Source: Mucilaginibacter paludis DSM 18603
GTDB lineage: Bacteria; Bacteroidota; Bacteroidia; Sphingobacteriales; Sphingobacteriaceae
Assembly (NCBI RefSeq): GCF_000166195.2
Contig: NZ_CM001403.1
Coordinates: 6,404,432 to 6,468,431, forward strand
DNA: 64,000 nt
Direction: 5' to 3'
Both the position numbers and the translations under genes were made by a program. Below, in pieces: positions 1-10,400 of the stretch. A model generated the notes under the pieces. That model was not told where the DNA came from. It was given only the letters and a program-made list of their open reading frames with translations, and did no database searches. The stretch's first letter is position 1. Every line of letters starts with the position of its first letter.

Positions 1-282
1 AGTAAGTTTACAGGATAATACTGTTTTTTTATCATGTTAGTTGTGCAATTATCAGCAGGCTACTACAAACCAGCTAAGTTGTCATAACTGTACTTCACTG
101 GTTAGTCGTACAAGCGTAAGTTACCTTACATGTTTTTATAATGCATACGGCGTCCCAGCCTCTATGCAGCTGCACATAGAAACCATTATTTGGATTGATC
201 AAGTATCGTTTTATAAACCAGCCTGGCCTTTTCGTGAAATTTTTGATGATTTTATTATGCACGTGGCATCCGAAAACAGCTT
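1..282. other. window edge, no gene recognised
   Basis: This is the stretch before the first convincing gene. An 81-codon open frame runs through it on the plus strand at 41-286, but it overlaps the end of the ABC-F gene, has no recognisable domain, and its composition (many Cys, Thr and Ser, no hydrophobic core) looks random. No tRNA-like cloverleaf or strong terminator was seen. Confidence 0.5.
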
Positions 283-1917
283 TTAGCTTTGTTCGATCTC
301 TTTTAAGCTATCCATTTTTTTGTAGGCTAAAAATCCTTTGATATCCTCAAAATGCTCGCGTACACGTTTATTACCAAACTCGAATACTTTTTGTGCCAGG
401 CCATCCAAAAAATCACGATCGTGGGATACGAGAATCAAAGTGCCATCAAAATTCCGGAGAGCATCTTTGATAATGTCTTTGGTTTTCATATCCAAATGGT
501 TGGTAGGCTCATCCAATATTAATAAATTTACGGGTTCTAACAGCAACTTGATCATGGCTAAGCGGGTTTTTTCTCCTCCGGAAAGTACCTTTACTTTTTT
601 GGTAGTATCATCACCGCTGAACATGAATGCGCCTAAAAGATCTTTAATTTTAATTGTGCCATCGCTTAATGGAATCTGATCAATGGTTTCAAATACCGTT
701 AAGTTTTCGTCAAGTAATGCGGCCTGATTTTGGGCAAAGTAGCCAATCTTAGCATTATGGCCTACCTTTAGGCTTCCTTCAAAATCGATCTCGTTCATGA
801 TGGCTTTAATCATGGTAGACTTACCTTCACCGTTCTTACCCACAAAAGCTATCTTTTCTCCCCGCTCGATTACCATAGACGCATTCTTGAAAACAACGTG
901 ATCGCCGTAGGTTTTGGTCAGGTCTTCAACGATAACCGGATATTGACCGGAACGTGGTGAAGGCGGGAATTTCAACCGTAATGCCGAAGTATCTACTTCG
1001 TCAATTTCAATAACTTCAAGCTTTTCCAGCATTTTTACACGAGATTGCACCTGCAATGTTTTGGAGTAAGTTCCCCTGAAACGGTCTATAAATTCCTGGT
1101 TATCTGCAATGAAACGCTGTTGCTCTTCATAAGCTTTCAGTTGGTGCACACGGCGGTCGGCACGTAATTGCAAATAATGACTGTATTTTGCTTTATAATC
1201 ATAGATCCGGCCCATGGTAACTTCGATGGTGCGGTTGGTAATGTTATCTACAAAAGCACGATCGTGCGAGATCACCATTACCGCCTTTGCCGAATTGATC
1301 AGGAAATCTTCCAGCCACTGTATACTTTCAATATCCATGTGGTTGGTGGGCTCATCCAATAAAATGAGGTCTGGCTTCTTTAATAAAATTTTGGCAAGCT
1401 CGATACGCATGCGCCAGCCACCGGAAAACTCAGAAGTTTGGCGGCCGAAGTCCTTACGCTCAAACCCAAGGCCTTTGAGTACCTTCTCCACCTCAGCATC
1501 ATAATTGGTTTCTTCTACCGTGTAAACTTTCTCGCTGAGTTCTGATACCCTTTCGATGAGCTTCATATACTCGTCACTTTCATAGTCGGTACGAATATTC
1601 AGTTGCTCATTTACCTCATCAAGTTCCTTTTGCATTTTGTTCGCTTCTGCAAAAGCTTTCATGGTTTCTTCAAAAACGGTAACCTTATCCTGGGTAAGTA
1701 AATGTTGTGGCAGATAGGCGATTACTGCTTCTTTAGGGCCGGTCACGTTACCGGTTGTTGGCTTGGCTTCGCCAGCAATGATTTTGAGGATGGTGGATTT
1801 GCCTGCACCATTTTTGCCCATCAGGGCTATCTTATCGTTCTCGTTTATCGAGAAAGTTACATCACTAAACAAAGTGGTTCCGCCAAATGAAACGGAAATG
1901 TTATTTACATTGATCAC
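283..1917 (-). CDS. ABC-F family ATP-binding protein
   Basis: A soluble tandem-ATPase protein of the ABC-F family, whose members act on ribosomes (translation factors such as EttA/Uup, or antibiotic-protection proteins) rather than in membrane transport. Both nucleotide-binding domains are complete. The first has Walker A GKNGAGKST near residue 35, signature SGGWRMR and Walker B LILLDEPTNHMD; the second has GKNGEGKST, SGGEKTR and LLILDEPTNHLD. The linker between them is rich in charged residues, as in the P-site interaction motif of the family. No membrane segment is present. The open frame extends 20 codons upstream to 1977, but the GTG at 1917 starts directly before the conserved INVNNISVSFGG strand, so I prefer it. 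The gene is monocistronic here. The family is certain; the specific subfamily cannot be fixed by eye. Confidence 0.93.
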   Translation of the reverse strand: MINVNNISVSFGGTTLFSDVTFSINENDKIALMGKNGAGKSTILKIIAGEAKPTTGNVTGPKEAVIAYLPQHLLTQDKVTVFEETMKAFAEANKMQKELDEVNEQLNIRTDYESDEYMKLIERVSELSEKVYTVEETNYDAEVEKVLKGLGFERKDFGRQTSEFSGGWRMRIELAKILLKKPDLILLDEPTNHMDIESIQWLEDFLINSAKAVMVISHDRAFVDNITNRTIEVTMGRIYDYKAKYSHYLQLRADRRVHQLKAYEEQQRFIADNQEFIDRFRGTYSKTLQVQSRVKMLEKLEVIEIDEVDTSALRLKFPPSPRSGQYPVIVEDLTKTYGDHVVFKNASMVIERGEKIAFVGKNGEGKSTMIKAIMNEIDFEGSLKVGHNAKIGYFAQNQAALLDENLTVFETIDQIPLSDGTIKIKDLLGAFMFSGDDTTKKVKVLSGGEKTRLAMIKLLLEPVNLLILDEPTNHLDMKTKDIIKDALRNFDGTLILVSHDRDFLDGLAQKVFEFGNKRVREHFEDIKGFLAYKKMDSLKEIEQS

Positions 1918-2076
1918 GGTATGGAAATATTGAATTGTGGGCAAAGATAACGAAAGTAGTAGGTTTACAGCATCCAATGCCCTCTTTCAAGCCTAAACTA
2001 TGCTTGTTTATTGTCGAATTCAGGTTTTCAAAAGAATTTTTTTGGAAAAATCTTTTGGTCACCCCGTTTAGCATCA

Positions 2077-3291
2077 TCAGTCGATCACTATTCTGTTATT
2101 GGCACCAGAACTCAGATTGATGATGAGTATTTCCCGTAAGCCCTCATCACCGTCGGTTGGTTTTGGTCCGCATAAGTAAAGTTCGTTCGACTGTTTATCG
2201 TTAAACATAATGGACAGGTCCGAGTAAGTTGTATTTACTTTCCATAAGGTTTTTCCCTTTGGGGATACGGCAGTAAGTATTACGGGTGCAGAAAGTTCAG
2301 TTGTTTGCTTATGCATAATGATGTAGCCGTTATTACCCAATAGCATTGGGCTATTGATCTGGTTGTTACGGGCAAGCAAGTCACGATAAGCTTTATTGTT
2401 TTTTAGCGAGTCATCGGGTTGTACAAATAGTTTAGCCGGATCTGTTAAAAAGCCACCACTGATAAAAACGCCTGGATTTAGTTTCGTCCATTGGGCAGAA
2501 GGATTATTAGAAGGACAGGTGTATAATACTCTCCTTACCGATTGATTTGTCGGCCGCCATAAAAAAGCGTCAGGATTATGGGCCAGATTAGCGGTATCCT
2601 TATTATCCAGCAATGTAATGCAGCTTGTGCCATCATCATAAACACTGCTGATCTGTTCATTATAATCTTTACCAATTTTGTCGGTCAACTTAAAAAAATC
2701 ATCGGGTAGTTTGGCTGTATATACGCCGGTTTTCAAGGTTGAGCTGTTGATGTTGTATACCTGGCCATCCAGTCCGTTGATCATCAAGCTTTTAGTCGAG
2801 TCATGCCACTTGTATTTTGAGTGATCGGTGTAGTCTAAAATTGCTTCGTTGGGTAAAATAGCCTCAATGTCCTTAAAATAATCGTTTTGCGCAACAATGT
2901 CTCCTGTTAGTTTATCAACCACATACACTTGGTTGCAATACATAAAAAGGTATTTATCAGATTGGCCAAGCATCAACGCCGAACCAAATGTTTTCCCGTC
3001 TTTGCCCTTAGCGTCAAGCTTTATCTTCCAAAGCTTCTTGGCGGTGTGCATATCCATAGCCTCGGCATAGTAGCTGTCTGTACCATAAACTGTGGATTTA
3101 ACCACCGAATAAGCCCCAAAATGGTTAATAATTGTAGCCATTACTGTATGGCCATTGTGCTTATAAAATACGGCGTCGGCCTGTGCTTTGGTGTAGCTGT
3201 AACCCTGGAAAAAATGATGCGCAATATAATAGATGCCGCCCATCACAGCTACAGGAATAATGAAAAACCGGAAGAGCAGTTTGAAATTCAT
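2077..3291 (-). CDS. membrane-anchored propeller-like hypothetical protein
   Basis: I do not recognise a named family. The protein has 404 residues. It begins with a short charged stretch and one hydrophobic segment (about residues 5-24), read as an uncleaved signal anchor, so the rest is probably periplasmic. The body has repeated beta-strand-like units of the PQQ/WD type, such as DMHTAKKLWKIKLDAKG, YVVDKLTGDIVAQN and VSPKGKTLWKVNTTYS, where a value is followed by K-x-LW-K. That pattern is typical of quinoprotein-like propellers, but the full seven- or eight-blade signature is not clear. It is divergently oriented from the triple-repeat membrane protein at 3372, with about 80 bp between them. 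An enzymatic role is not supported; a structural or binding role is the cautious reading. Confidence 0.75.
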   Translation of the reverse strand: MNFKLLFRFFIIPVAVMGGIYYIAHHFFQGYSYTKAQADAVFYKHNGHTVMATIINHFGAYSVVKSTVYGTDSYYAEAMDMHTAKKLWKIKLDAKGKDGKTFGSALMLGQSDKYLFMYCNQVYVVDKLTGDIVAQNDYFKDIEAILPNEAILDYTDHSKYKWHDSTKSLMINGLDGQVYNINSSTLKTGVYTAKLPDDFFKLTDKIGKDYNEQISSVYDDGTSCITLLDNKDTANLAHNPDAFLWRPTNQSVRRVLYTCPSNNPSAQWTKLNPGVFISGGFLTDPAKLFVQPDDSLKNNKAYRDLLARNNQINSPMLLGNNGYIIMHKQTTELSAPVILTAVSPKGKTLWKVNTTYSDLSIMFNDKQSNELYLCGPKPTDGDEGLREILIINLSSGANNRIVID

Positions 3292-3371
3292 GACAGATGA
3301 AATAGATTAAATCAAATAAACTAAACAGTAGAGGGCGTAACTTGTTCATCTACTATCAATTTAAAACAAAT

Positions 3372-4463
3372 ATGGAAGCATCAATCTTAATTCCTGTTGT
3401 CATCATCCTGGCAGTAGGATTTGTTTTTTATAAAATTTTTGGCGGGATATATAAGCAAAATGAAAACCGAAAACGTTTGGCCAAGGAAGGCGACCTGGCA
3501 GTGGCTTATGTAAAAAGCATAGCGCAAACGGGTGTAACAGTAAACCAAATGCCCGAAATGCGTTTACTGCTTCAAATAGAAAATATAGGCGGCCAGCCTC
3601 GCCAGGTTGAAATTAAACAACTGATTGATCTTGGTTCGATACCGCGTGTGGGCGACAAGGTTTATGTACTGATCGATCAAAAAGATCCTGACAATGTTGT
3701 ACTGTCTTCAACTCCATTTGGCGGTAATATGCAAACTAAATTGGTTGACGATGCTGGAAATACTGCCGGAACGGTTGATCTGGGCAGCGATATAATGCAA
3801 GGGTACATGGCCTTATCTCCAGAATTGCGCGAGCGGGGCAAGCCAGGCGTAGCCACTATTGTAAGTGTAATGCCTGCTGGCGGGCGAAATAGCCAGATCA
3901 CGATGGATATTGACAATATTGGCGAAGCGCTTAAACGGGTAACCATTACGCAGCCTGTTGACGGCAATCCGCCGGCTATCGGCACGAGGTTATATTTTTT
4001 ATATGATCCGCAGAACCCAGAAATAAGGGCGCTGGCACCTTCGGCACTTACAGGCGGGCAGTCGTTGGCTGCTGGTGCCAACCGTGTTGATCCGCTGGTG
4101 CTTGGGCCGCAACTGTTACAGGTGGGGGCTAAAGCTATGGGTACCGTACTATCTGCCAGTAGTGTACCATTGGCTAACCCGATACTGGCTGATAGAGGAT
4201 ATAGTAAGTGGAATTTATTATTGAATGTTACGCCCCAAAATGTTACAGCGCCCTATCAGGCCAATCTAACTATATCTTTATCCAGCGCCGAGAAAGCTGC
4301 CAAAATTGCGCATGTTGGTGCAGAGGTACCTTTGCGTTATGATCCCCTGGATCTGCAAACTATATCCATCGACTCCATTGCTATGGGCTATCCTGATCCT
4401 TATGAGGAAGTTATCAAAATATTCACTGATCAATTGGCTCAAAACCATGACGGGAGGACTTGA
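3372..4463 (+). CDS. membrane-anchored protein with three internal repeats
   Basis: A 363-residue protein of unknown function with one N-terminal membrane segment (roughly residues 3-21, ILIPVVIILAVGFVFYKIF) followed by a soluble region. The soluble part holds three related units of about 65-90 residues. Each opens with a short A/G-x-[AG]-x-V-x-S strand (AVAYVKSIAQTG, GVATIVSVMPAG, AMGTVLSASSVP), continues with a strand pair containing I-[ED]-N-I-G or its equivalent, and closes with G-x-x-[VL]-x-[VF]-L-[IY]-D-x-x-[DN]-P or LRYDPLD. This looks like a triplicated small beta-domain of the kind seen in DUF3592-like envelope proteins, a resemblance rather than an assignment. The frame can begin at a TTG at 3342, but the ATG at 3372 directly precedes the membrane segment and is preferred. 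Confidence 0.8.
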   Translation: MEASILIPVVIILAVGFVFYKIFGGIYKQNENRKRLAKEGDLAVAYVKSIAQTGVTVNQMPEMRLLLQIENIGGQPRQVEIKQLIDLGSIPRVGDKVYVLIDQKDPDNVVLSSTPFGGNMQTKLVDDAGNTAGTVDLGSDIMQGYMALSPELRERGKPGVATIVSVMPAGGRNSQITMDIDNIGEALKRVTITQPVDGNPPAIGTRLYFLYDPQNPEIRALAPSALTGGQSLAAGANRVDPLVLGPQLLQVGAKAMGTVLSASSVPLANPILADRGYSKWNLLLNVTPQNVTAPYQANLTISLSSAEKAAKIAHVGAEVPLRYDPLDLQTISIDSIAMGYPDPYEEVIKIFTDQLAQNHDGRT

Positions 4464-4862
4464 ATTTATTGACTAATTAGTTAACCGGTAATTATGATTT
4501 CAGTTGGTTGGGCCATTGATTCCACAAAAAGCTGTCCATCTAAACTAAATCCCGCTATTTCATAGAGCAAAGATAACGAGAGCCATAGGTTTCCAGGATC
4601 AAATGTCTTCTGACAATCTCAAACCCAAGCCGGTTTGTATTAGTCTTGATCGAAAAAGACTTGCTGAAGGGGGGAGAGCTTAACAGTATTGTATGTAAGG
4701 TTAACCTTAGTTAAACAATCACTTTAAAGATTGCCTTTTTCAACGGCCCGTCAATTAATCAGCTGTATCAAGATTAAAGGACGGGCCGCGAAGGCTTATT
4801 TTATTTAATTCGGCATGGTGCCAAAATAAGGGGTTTATATGTCAACTTACGGCAGCAATATA
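4464..4862. other. convergent intergenic region
   Basis: No gene is seen in about 400 bp between two convergent genes. The recognisable structure is the long hairpin at 4744-4788 listed separately. The remainder (4464-4740) is AT-rich with short unrelated open frames only. Confidence 0.6.
4744..4788. terminator. long hairpin between convergent genes
   Basis: CGGCCCGTC (4744-4752) is perfectly complementary to GACGGGCCG (4780-4788). Inside the loop a second stem forms from TTAATC (4755-4760) and GATTAA (4772-4777). It lies between the ends of the plus gene at 4463 and the minus gene at 4863. There is no strong T-run on either side, so termination in both directions is likely but not proven. 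Confidence 0.55.
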
Positions 4863-5915
4863 TTAAGGTTGTTCCATTGTATACAATGATTTAACTTCGC
4901 TATCGCTTAAAACTTTGTTGTACAGGTGAATGTCGTCCATTGATCCAATAAAGTAGTTACCCCCGTAATAAGCATTAGGGCTATTTGGATCTGTAAAGTT
5001 ATAGGCTGATTTAGGCAGCTCATTACCTATGGCAACCGGTGGTGGCGAAGTCAACGAGGTAGGGTCTCCGGTAATGGCGGCGGTTTTAACCAGGCTGCCG
5101 TTAATGTAAAACTTTGCTGTACCATTGGTGAAACTAACTACCACCTGGCTCCATTTATCAAGTTGTACCGATGCCCCGCCAGAATCTTGGTCATGATCAC
5201 CAGTGGTAGTCATTACGGTTAAAAAAGGCAGGTTGCCGCTTTGTAGCTGAAATTTATAGCCGAGCCATCTGTTTAACGAGAAGATGTAATTTCCATTACT
5301 TGCAACATGCGGTTTTATCCATGCACAAATGGTAAAACTGCTTGGGCGTAACGATGCCTGGTAGGGTACCTCAATATAGGCTCCGTTATTGAAATCGTAG
5401 GCTTGGTTGGCTACGCCAAAACGATCGGCTACTAAAACTGGTAAGGTGCCGCCGTCAACCGCAGGTGCTCCGTACACGCCAACCCAGCCCGTTTTTAATG
5501 TGCCATCGTGTGCATTGCCAGATGCGTCTTTTGCATCTCCATTGAATTTCCAGGAGGCAATCAGGTTAGCGGCCGATATCTCTTGAATTAAGTTGACGCT
5601 AAACTGCACGCCTGCACGTCTTAAATTTGCAACGGCATTGTTAACTTCCTGTTGGGTGAACGAGCCGGATTTAACGCTGGCTGCTAATGACAGGGCTGCC
5701 TGTAGTGCCGCTTTTGAACCTATAGTATAGTTGCCCGCCTGTTTACCCTCGGTTGCCGTGCCGTAAACAGTGGTTAACGAATCAATCACTTTACTCAGTG
5801 TTGTTTTATTTGAATTGTAATCAGCGCTGTTGTTGTTTTTTTTGCATGCTTGCGTTAACATCAACACGGTGGCAAGCACCAGCATTGCTACGATCGGATT
5901 TTTTATCTTTTTCAT
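4863..5915 (-). CDS. LamG-domain surface lipoprotein
   Basis: A 350-residue predicted lipoprotein that is probably a surface glycan-binding partner of the SusC/SusD pair upstream. The signal peptide ends in the lipobox LMLTQACKK, with Cys near residue 24. Residues about 30-115 form a helical region without a recognised family. From about residue 118 to the end is a concanavalin A/LamG-like fold: it starts SWKFNGDAKDASGNAHDG, carries the typical SFTICAWIKP strand, and ends IGSMDDIHLYNKVLSDSEV, the hallmark of the LamG-like (Laminin_G_3) group. No catalytic acids of a glycoside hydrolase are visible. The gene follows susD with a 23-bp gap and ends the operon before the convergent hairpin. Its substrate cannot be read from sequence. 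Confidence 0.88.
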   Translation of the reverse strand: MKKIKNPIVAMLVLATVLMLTQACKKNNNSADYNSNKTTLSKVIDSLTTVYGTATEGKQAGNYTIGSKAALQAALSLAASVKSGSFTQQEVNNAVANLRRAGVQFSVNLIQEISAANLIASWKFNGDAKDASGNAHDGTLKTGWVGVYGAPAVDGGTLPVLVADRFGVANQAYDFNNGAYIEVPYQASLRPSSFTICAWIKPHVASNGNYIFSLNRWLGYKFQLQSGNLPFLTVMTTTGDHDQDSGGASVQLDKWSQVVVSFTNGTAKFYINGSLVKTAAITGDPTSLTSPPPVAIGNELPKSAYNFTDPNSPNAYYGGNYFIGSMDDIHLYNKVLSDSEVKSLYTMEQP

Positions 5916-5938
5916 TGTCGAATTTTAAGACGGACTAA

Positions 5939-7444
5939 TTACTTACCTAATTTAAAGTTAGTTTGCCTTTCACTTGCCGGTATCGGGAAAAACTGGTTAG
6001 CGGCATAGCTAAAGTTCGGCTTGTTTTTTAGCGCGTTAGAGGCATAGGCCGATCCATAGCGGATAATATCAAAAAATCGGTGAAACTCAAGAGCCAGTTC
6101 AGAACGCCTTTCCCTGCGGATGATATCACGCAAAGTGGCTGCATCGGTAACGGTTATATCGGGTAACAATCCTGCCGGAATGGTGCCGAAGCCAGGTAAA
6201 CTGTTATCATGTAAATAGCTTTCTCTGGCCCTTTTTCTTACTTTGTTAAGCGGAACCAGGGCGGCTGAACTATTACCGGATTCGTTTAGCGCTTCAGCCT
6301 CAATCAATAGCACCTCGGCAAACCTGATGGCCTGGTAGTTTAAATTGCCATCGCCCCTTGTCGTCAGTGGTATTTCGGACAGGGGCTGGGCGTGCTTTTT
6401 ACTAACATAACCCGTGCTGCTCCAGTTGGGGTCAAACGGGGTTTCAAAATAATTGGTGCCCGCGCGTGCCACTGTATAGTCTAAACGCGGGTCAACGGTG
6501 CCGCCGGGTGCTGTTTCAAAATTAGCCACTAAATTTTGAGTAGGTAAAAAGAAGCCGTAACCGTTTAACGATCTTGGCGCAAACCAGGCATTCAGGTTAT
6601 TACCCTGGAATGGCACCAAACCAGATGTATGCAAAATGGAAAAAACTGCCTCTGCATTGTTTTTGGTTGCTGCTTTAAAATTATCGGCATAGGTGGGTAA
6701 CAGGCTGTATACGCCTAATGCTTCCACCGCCTGCGCTGTTGATGCTGCAAGCGCCCACTTTTGCTCAAACAGATATGTTTTAGCTAATAAGGCCAGGGCT
6801 GCGCCCTTGGTGGCGCGGCCAATATCCACGCCGGTCCGGGTGGTTGGTAAAACGGCTGCCGCTGCTGTGCAATCCTTTTCTATCTGCGCGTAAATTTGCG
6901 CTTGTGGCAGGGCGGGGCTTTGCAGTTCTTCGGGTGTTTCTACCTTTAAATGCAGCGGAATATCGCCATAGGCCACTGTTAAGTTAAAGTAGTAGTAAGC
7001 CCGCAGAAACTGTGCCTGGCCTATTACATCGCTTTTTACGGTAGCAGATACCGCTGTATTGCCGGCTGTTAAACCATCGGTTACTACATTGCATTTAAAA
7101 ACTCCATCGTAATACCGTTTCCATACGGCCTCAACTGCCGCGTTGTTAGGGTTAATCACAAACTGTTGTATGCTCAAAAAATCCGACTGGTCGCCATCAC
7201 TACTGCCCTTTATCGCATCATCAGATGCCAGATCGCCCAGCACCCAGATGGCGTTTGAAGAAGGATCTGTAAAAGTTAAAGGCGAATAGGCCGCATTTAC
7301 AGCAAGTATGGCATTGGCATCATTCGTGAAGAAATTATCGTTCTGATATTGGCCCAAAACCTGCTGATCTAAAAATTTCTTGCATCCGGTAGTCATGATC
7401 AACAGCGATGCAGTTATGCAGATATAAATATTTTTTGCTTTCAT
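5939..7444 (-). CDS. SusD/RagB family nutrient-binding lipoprotein
   Basis: The outer-membrane lipoprotein that caps the adjacent SusC transporter and captures glycan. It has 501 residues, a usual length for the family. The signal peptide ends at the lipobox MTTGCKKFLDQ, with Cys near residue 21. The N-terminal DNFFTNDANAILAVNAAYSPL and the C-terminal AIRFAEVLLIEAEALNESG plus IIRRERRSELALEFHRFFDIIRYG blocks are the standard SusD signatures (SusD-like N-terminal domain and RagB/SusD C-terminal domain). It lies 17 bp downstream of susC and 23 bp upstream of the LamG lipoprotein, so the three are surely cotranscribed. The sugar specificity is suggested only by the nearby GH130 gene. Confidence 0.95.
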   Translation of the reverse strand: MKAKNIYICITASLLIMTTGCKKFLDQQVLGQYQNDNFFTNDANAILAVNAAYSPLTFTDPSSNAIWVLGDLASDDAIKGSSDGDQSDFLSIQQFVINPNNAAVEAVWKRYYDGVFKCNVVTDGLTAGNTAVSATVKSDVIGQAQFLRAYYYFNLTVAYGDIPLHLKVETPEELQSPALPQAQIYAQIEKDCTAAAAVLPTTRTGVDIGRATKGAALALLAKTYLFEQKWALAASTAQAVEALGVYSLLPTYADNFKAATKNNAEAVFSILHTSGLVPFQGNNLNAWFAPRSLNGYGFFLPTQNLVANFETAPGGTVDPRLDYTVARAGTNYFETPFDPNWSSTGYVSKKHAQPLSEIPLTTRGDGNLNYQAIRFAEVLLIEAEALNESGNSSAALVPLNKVRKRARESYLHDNSLPGFGTIPAGLLPDITVTDAATLRDIIRRERRSELALEFHRFFDIIRYGSAYASNALKNKPNFSYAANQFFPIPASERQTNFKLGK

Positions 7445-7461
7445 CTTTCTGTAATTTTCGG

Positions 7462-10400
7462 TTAAAAATTAGCGTTAACACCCACTGTTATTGTACGGGC
7501 AGACGGATATGTCCCCCAGTCTATACCCACAGCCGTAACGCTGTTGCCGTTATTGCTGTTGTTATACTGTTCAGGATCAAGCCCGGTGTACTTGGTAAAG
7601 GTGGCCAGGTTTTGCCCGCTCACAAATACTCTTAACGACGATATTTTAAGTTGCTGTAAGGTTTTAGAGCTCAGTTTATAACCTAATTGTACGTTTTTAA
7701 GCTTTAAATACGAACCGCTCTCTAAAAAACGGGTTGAGGGCATTTTGTTGTTATTGCCATCCGTCCACGATAAAAGCGGGAAGGTATTGCTTGAGCCGGG
7801 GCCGTTCCAGCTTTGGGTTGCTACGCGCTCTGTAATATTGAAAGGGCGGTAAAAGCCCTCAATATCTGTAAGCACCTGGTTGTAGATCTGGTTGCCAGAA
7901 ACACCCTGGAAGAAGATGCTCAGGTCAAAATTTTTGTATTGTACATTACCTGTTAAGCCATAAGTAAACTTGGGGATAGGGCTGCCCACAAAGCTGCGGT
8001 CTTTATCATCAATAACACCATCGCCGTTTACATCTTTATACATCACGTCGCCGGGCCTGATACCTGGCCCCTGGTAAGCATGTGTAAATATTTGCTGCGT
8101 GTTTTGAAAAATACCCTCTTGCTGCAATAAATAAAACGAACCGATAGGGTGGCCAACAGCTGTTAAAGTGGCATAGTAATTATTATCTATACGCCCATTG
8201 GCTATCGGTGTACCATTTGCCAGGGCGGTTACCTTGTTGTTAACCGTAGCCAAATTGCCGGTTAAGCTATAGGTAAGATTGTTATTGATGGTTTTTTTAT
8301 AGCTCAATTCGAGCTCAATACCCTTGTTTGTTACATTACCTGCGTTTACTGCAGGGTTTCCGCCGTTACCACCGCTGGTTGGCAATGGTAAAAACAGCAG
8401 CATATTTGATGTTTTTTTAACATAATAATCGGCACTTAGTAATATCGCATTTTCAAATAATCCTATATCTAACCCCGCATCCTGCTGTGTGCTTGATTCC
8501 CAGCGTACATTGGGGTTACCTTTTGATGTAATGCTGTAACCCTGGGTAGATGTGCCGCCAAAGGGATAGTAAAACCCTCCGCTTAACAGCGATACATACG
8601 GGTAGTTACCTATGCTTTGCTCGTTACCTAACTGGCCCAGGCCTGCGCGCAGTTTAAGCGTAGAAATGGGTTTGATATTCTTCATGAAATCTTCCTGGTC
8701 AATGCGCCACCCCAGGGAGCCTGATGCGAAACCCTGGTAGCGTGATGATGGAGATAACTGCGAAGAACCGTCATAACGGTAGCTCACGCTTGCCAGATAC
8801 TTGTTGTTAAATTGGTAATGTATGCTTCCGAACAATGAGGATAATGCAAAGTGCGACTCGTTGCCTCCATTTTGCTGGCTGGCTGAAGCGCCGTTATCAA
8901 GGTATTGGAAATTTGGTGTCTGGTTAACAAAGCCATTACGCGATGCTGATAAAGCCTGTATATCCTGCTTAATCAATTCTGAACCCGCTAAAAAGTTAAA
9001 CACGCTCTTTCCGAGAGTTAGATCATAAGTAGCTGTGTTGGTCCAGTTATAATTTAATTCGTTGGAGTGTGACTGCGCCAGCGAACTTGGCGAATTAAAA
9101 AAGCGGTCGATACCAAATGTTTCAAAAAATTGCTTGTAATCTGTTAAAATCAGGTTCAGCCCAATGTCCGACTTAATTTTTAAACCTTTTACCGGGCTAA
9201 CTTCTACGTAGGCATCACCTAATACGGTATAGCCATAGGTATTGTTATTTGAAGCATCTGCCGCTGCAACCGGATTAACGCCATCTCCCAGGAAATTGCC
9301 ATTTACACTTGGGTCCTGCTTCGGCAGGTCGACAAATTGCCCGTTAGCATTGTATACCGGAGTACCAGGCGTACGGAATAATGCATATCGTACAATACTG
9401 GCTGCAGCACCGGTGTAACCATCGCCAGAGGTACCCACTTTTCTTGTTTTGGAATAAGCCAGGTTAACGTTGGTACCTATCTTAAGGTATTTGGATAGCG
9501 TGCTGCTTACGGCGGTGCGCAGGTTAAATCTGTTATACGACGAATTTTTGATCAATCCATCCTGGCTAAAATAGTTGCCGGATACAATGTATTGCGAGTT
9601 TTCATTACCACCGCTCACAGATAACGATGCATTGCTCACCGGTGCAGGTCTTAACACTTCGTTCAGCCAGTTCACGTCAGATAATGTTCGGGCAAGGCTA
9701 TCGGATATGGTATTCCTGCCATCGTTGATGGCAGCGGTGTTAAAAGCACTTACATACTGGGCCGTGTTAGCCATTTTGATCAGATTTGTAGCCGTTTGTA
9801 CACCCGTATAAGCATTTACACTGAGCTTGGCCTTACCGGATACTCCTCTTTTTGTAGTAACGATAACAACGCCATTAGATGCTCTTGCCCCGTAAATAGC
9901 GGCAGAGGATGCGTCTTTAAGAATATTAATACTTTCTATATCGTTTGGCGATATTTCATTGATACCATCTTTTGTTGGTACTCCATCCACGATATAGAGC
10001 GGATCGTTATTGTTGATGGTGCCTACACCACGTATCCTGATATTAATGCCATCGCCGGGGGCACCGGTGTTTTGAGTAACAGCCACGCCAGCCGCTTTAC
10101 CCTGTAATATTTGATCAACGCCGCCAACTGGTAAGCCGTTGATATCTTTGCTGCTCACTAACGATACGGCGCCCGTTAAATCTTTCTTCCGTTGTGTAGT
10201 ATATCCAACTACTACTACTTCATTTAAATTACCTCCTTGTTCTTTCAGTACAACGTTAATTTCAGTTTTTCCAGCTATTGCAATTTCTTGAGTTTCAAAG
10301 CCGACGTAAGAAATTACCAAAATCGCGTTCTCTGGTACCGATACACTAAAGTTTCCGTTAACGTCAGATACGGTAAGGTTTTTACCTCCCTTTATGCCGA

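Noticed and set aside
41..286. 81-codon open frame at the window start
   Set aside because: It has no domain, overlaps the end of the ABC-F gene and has random-looking composition.
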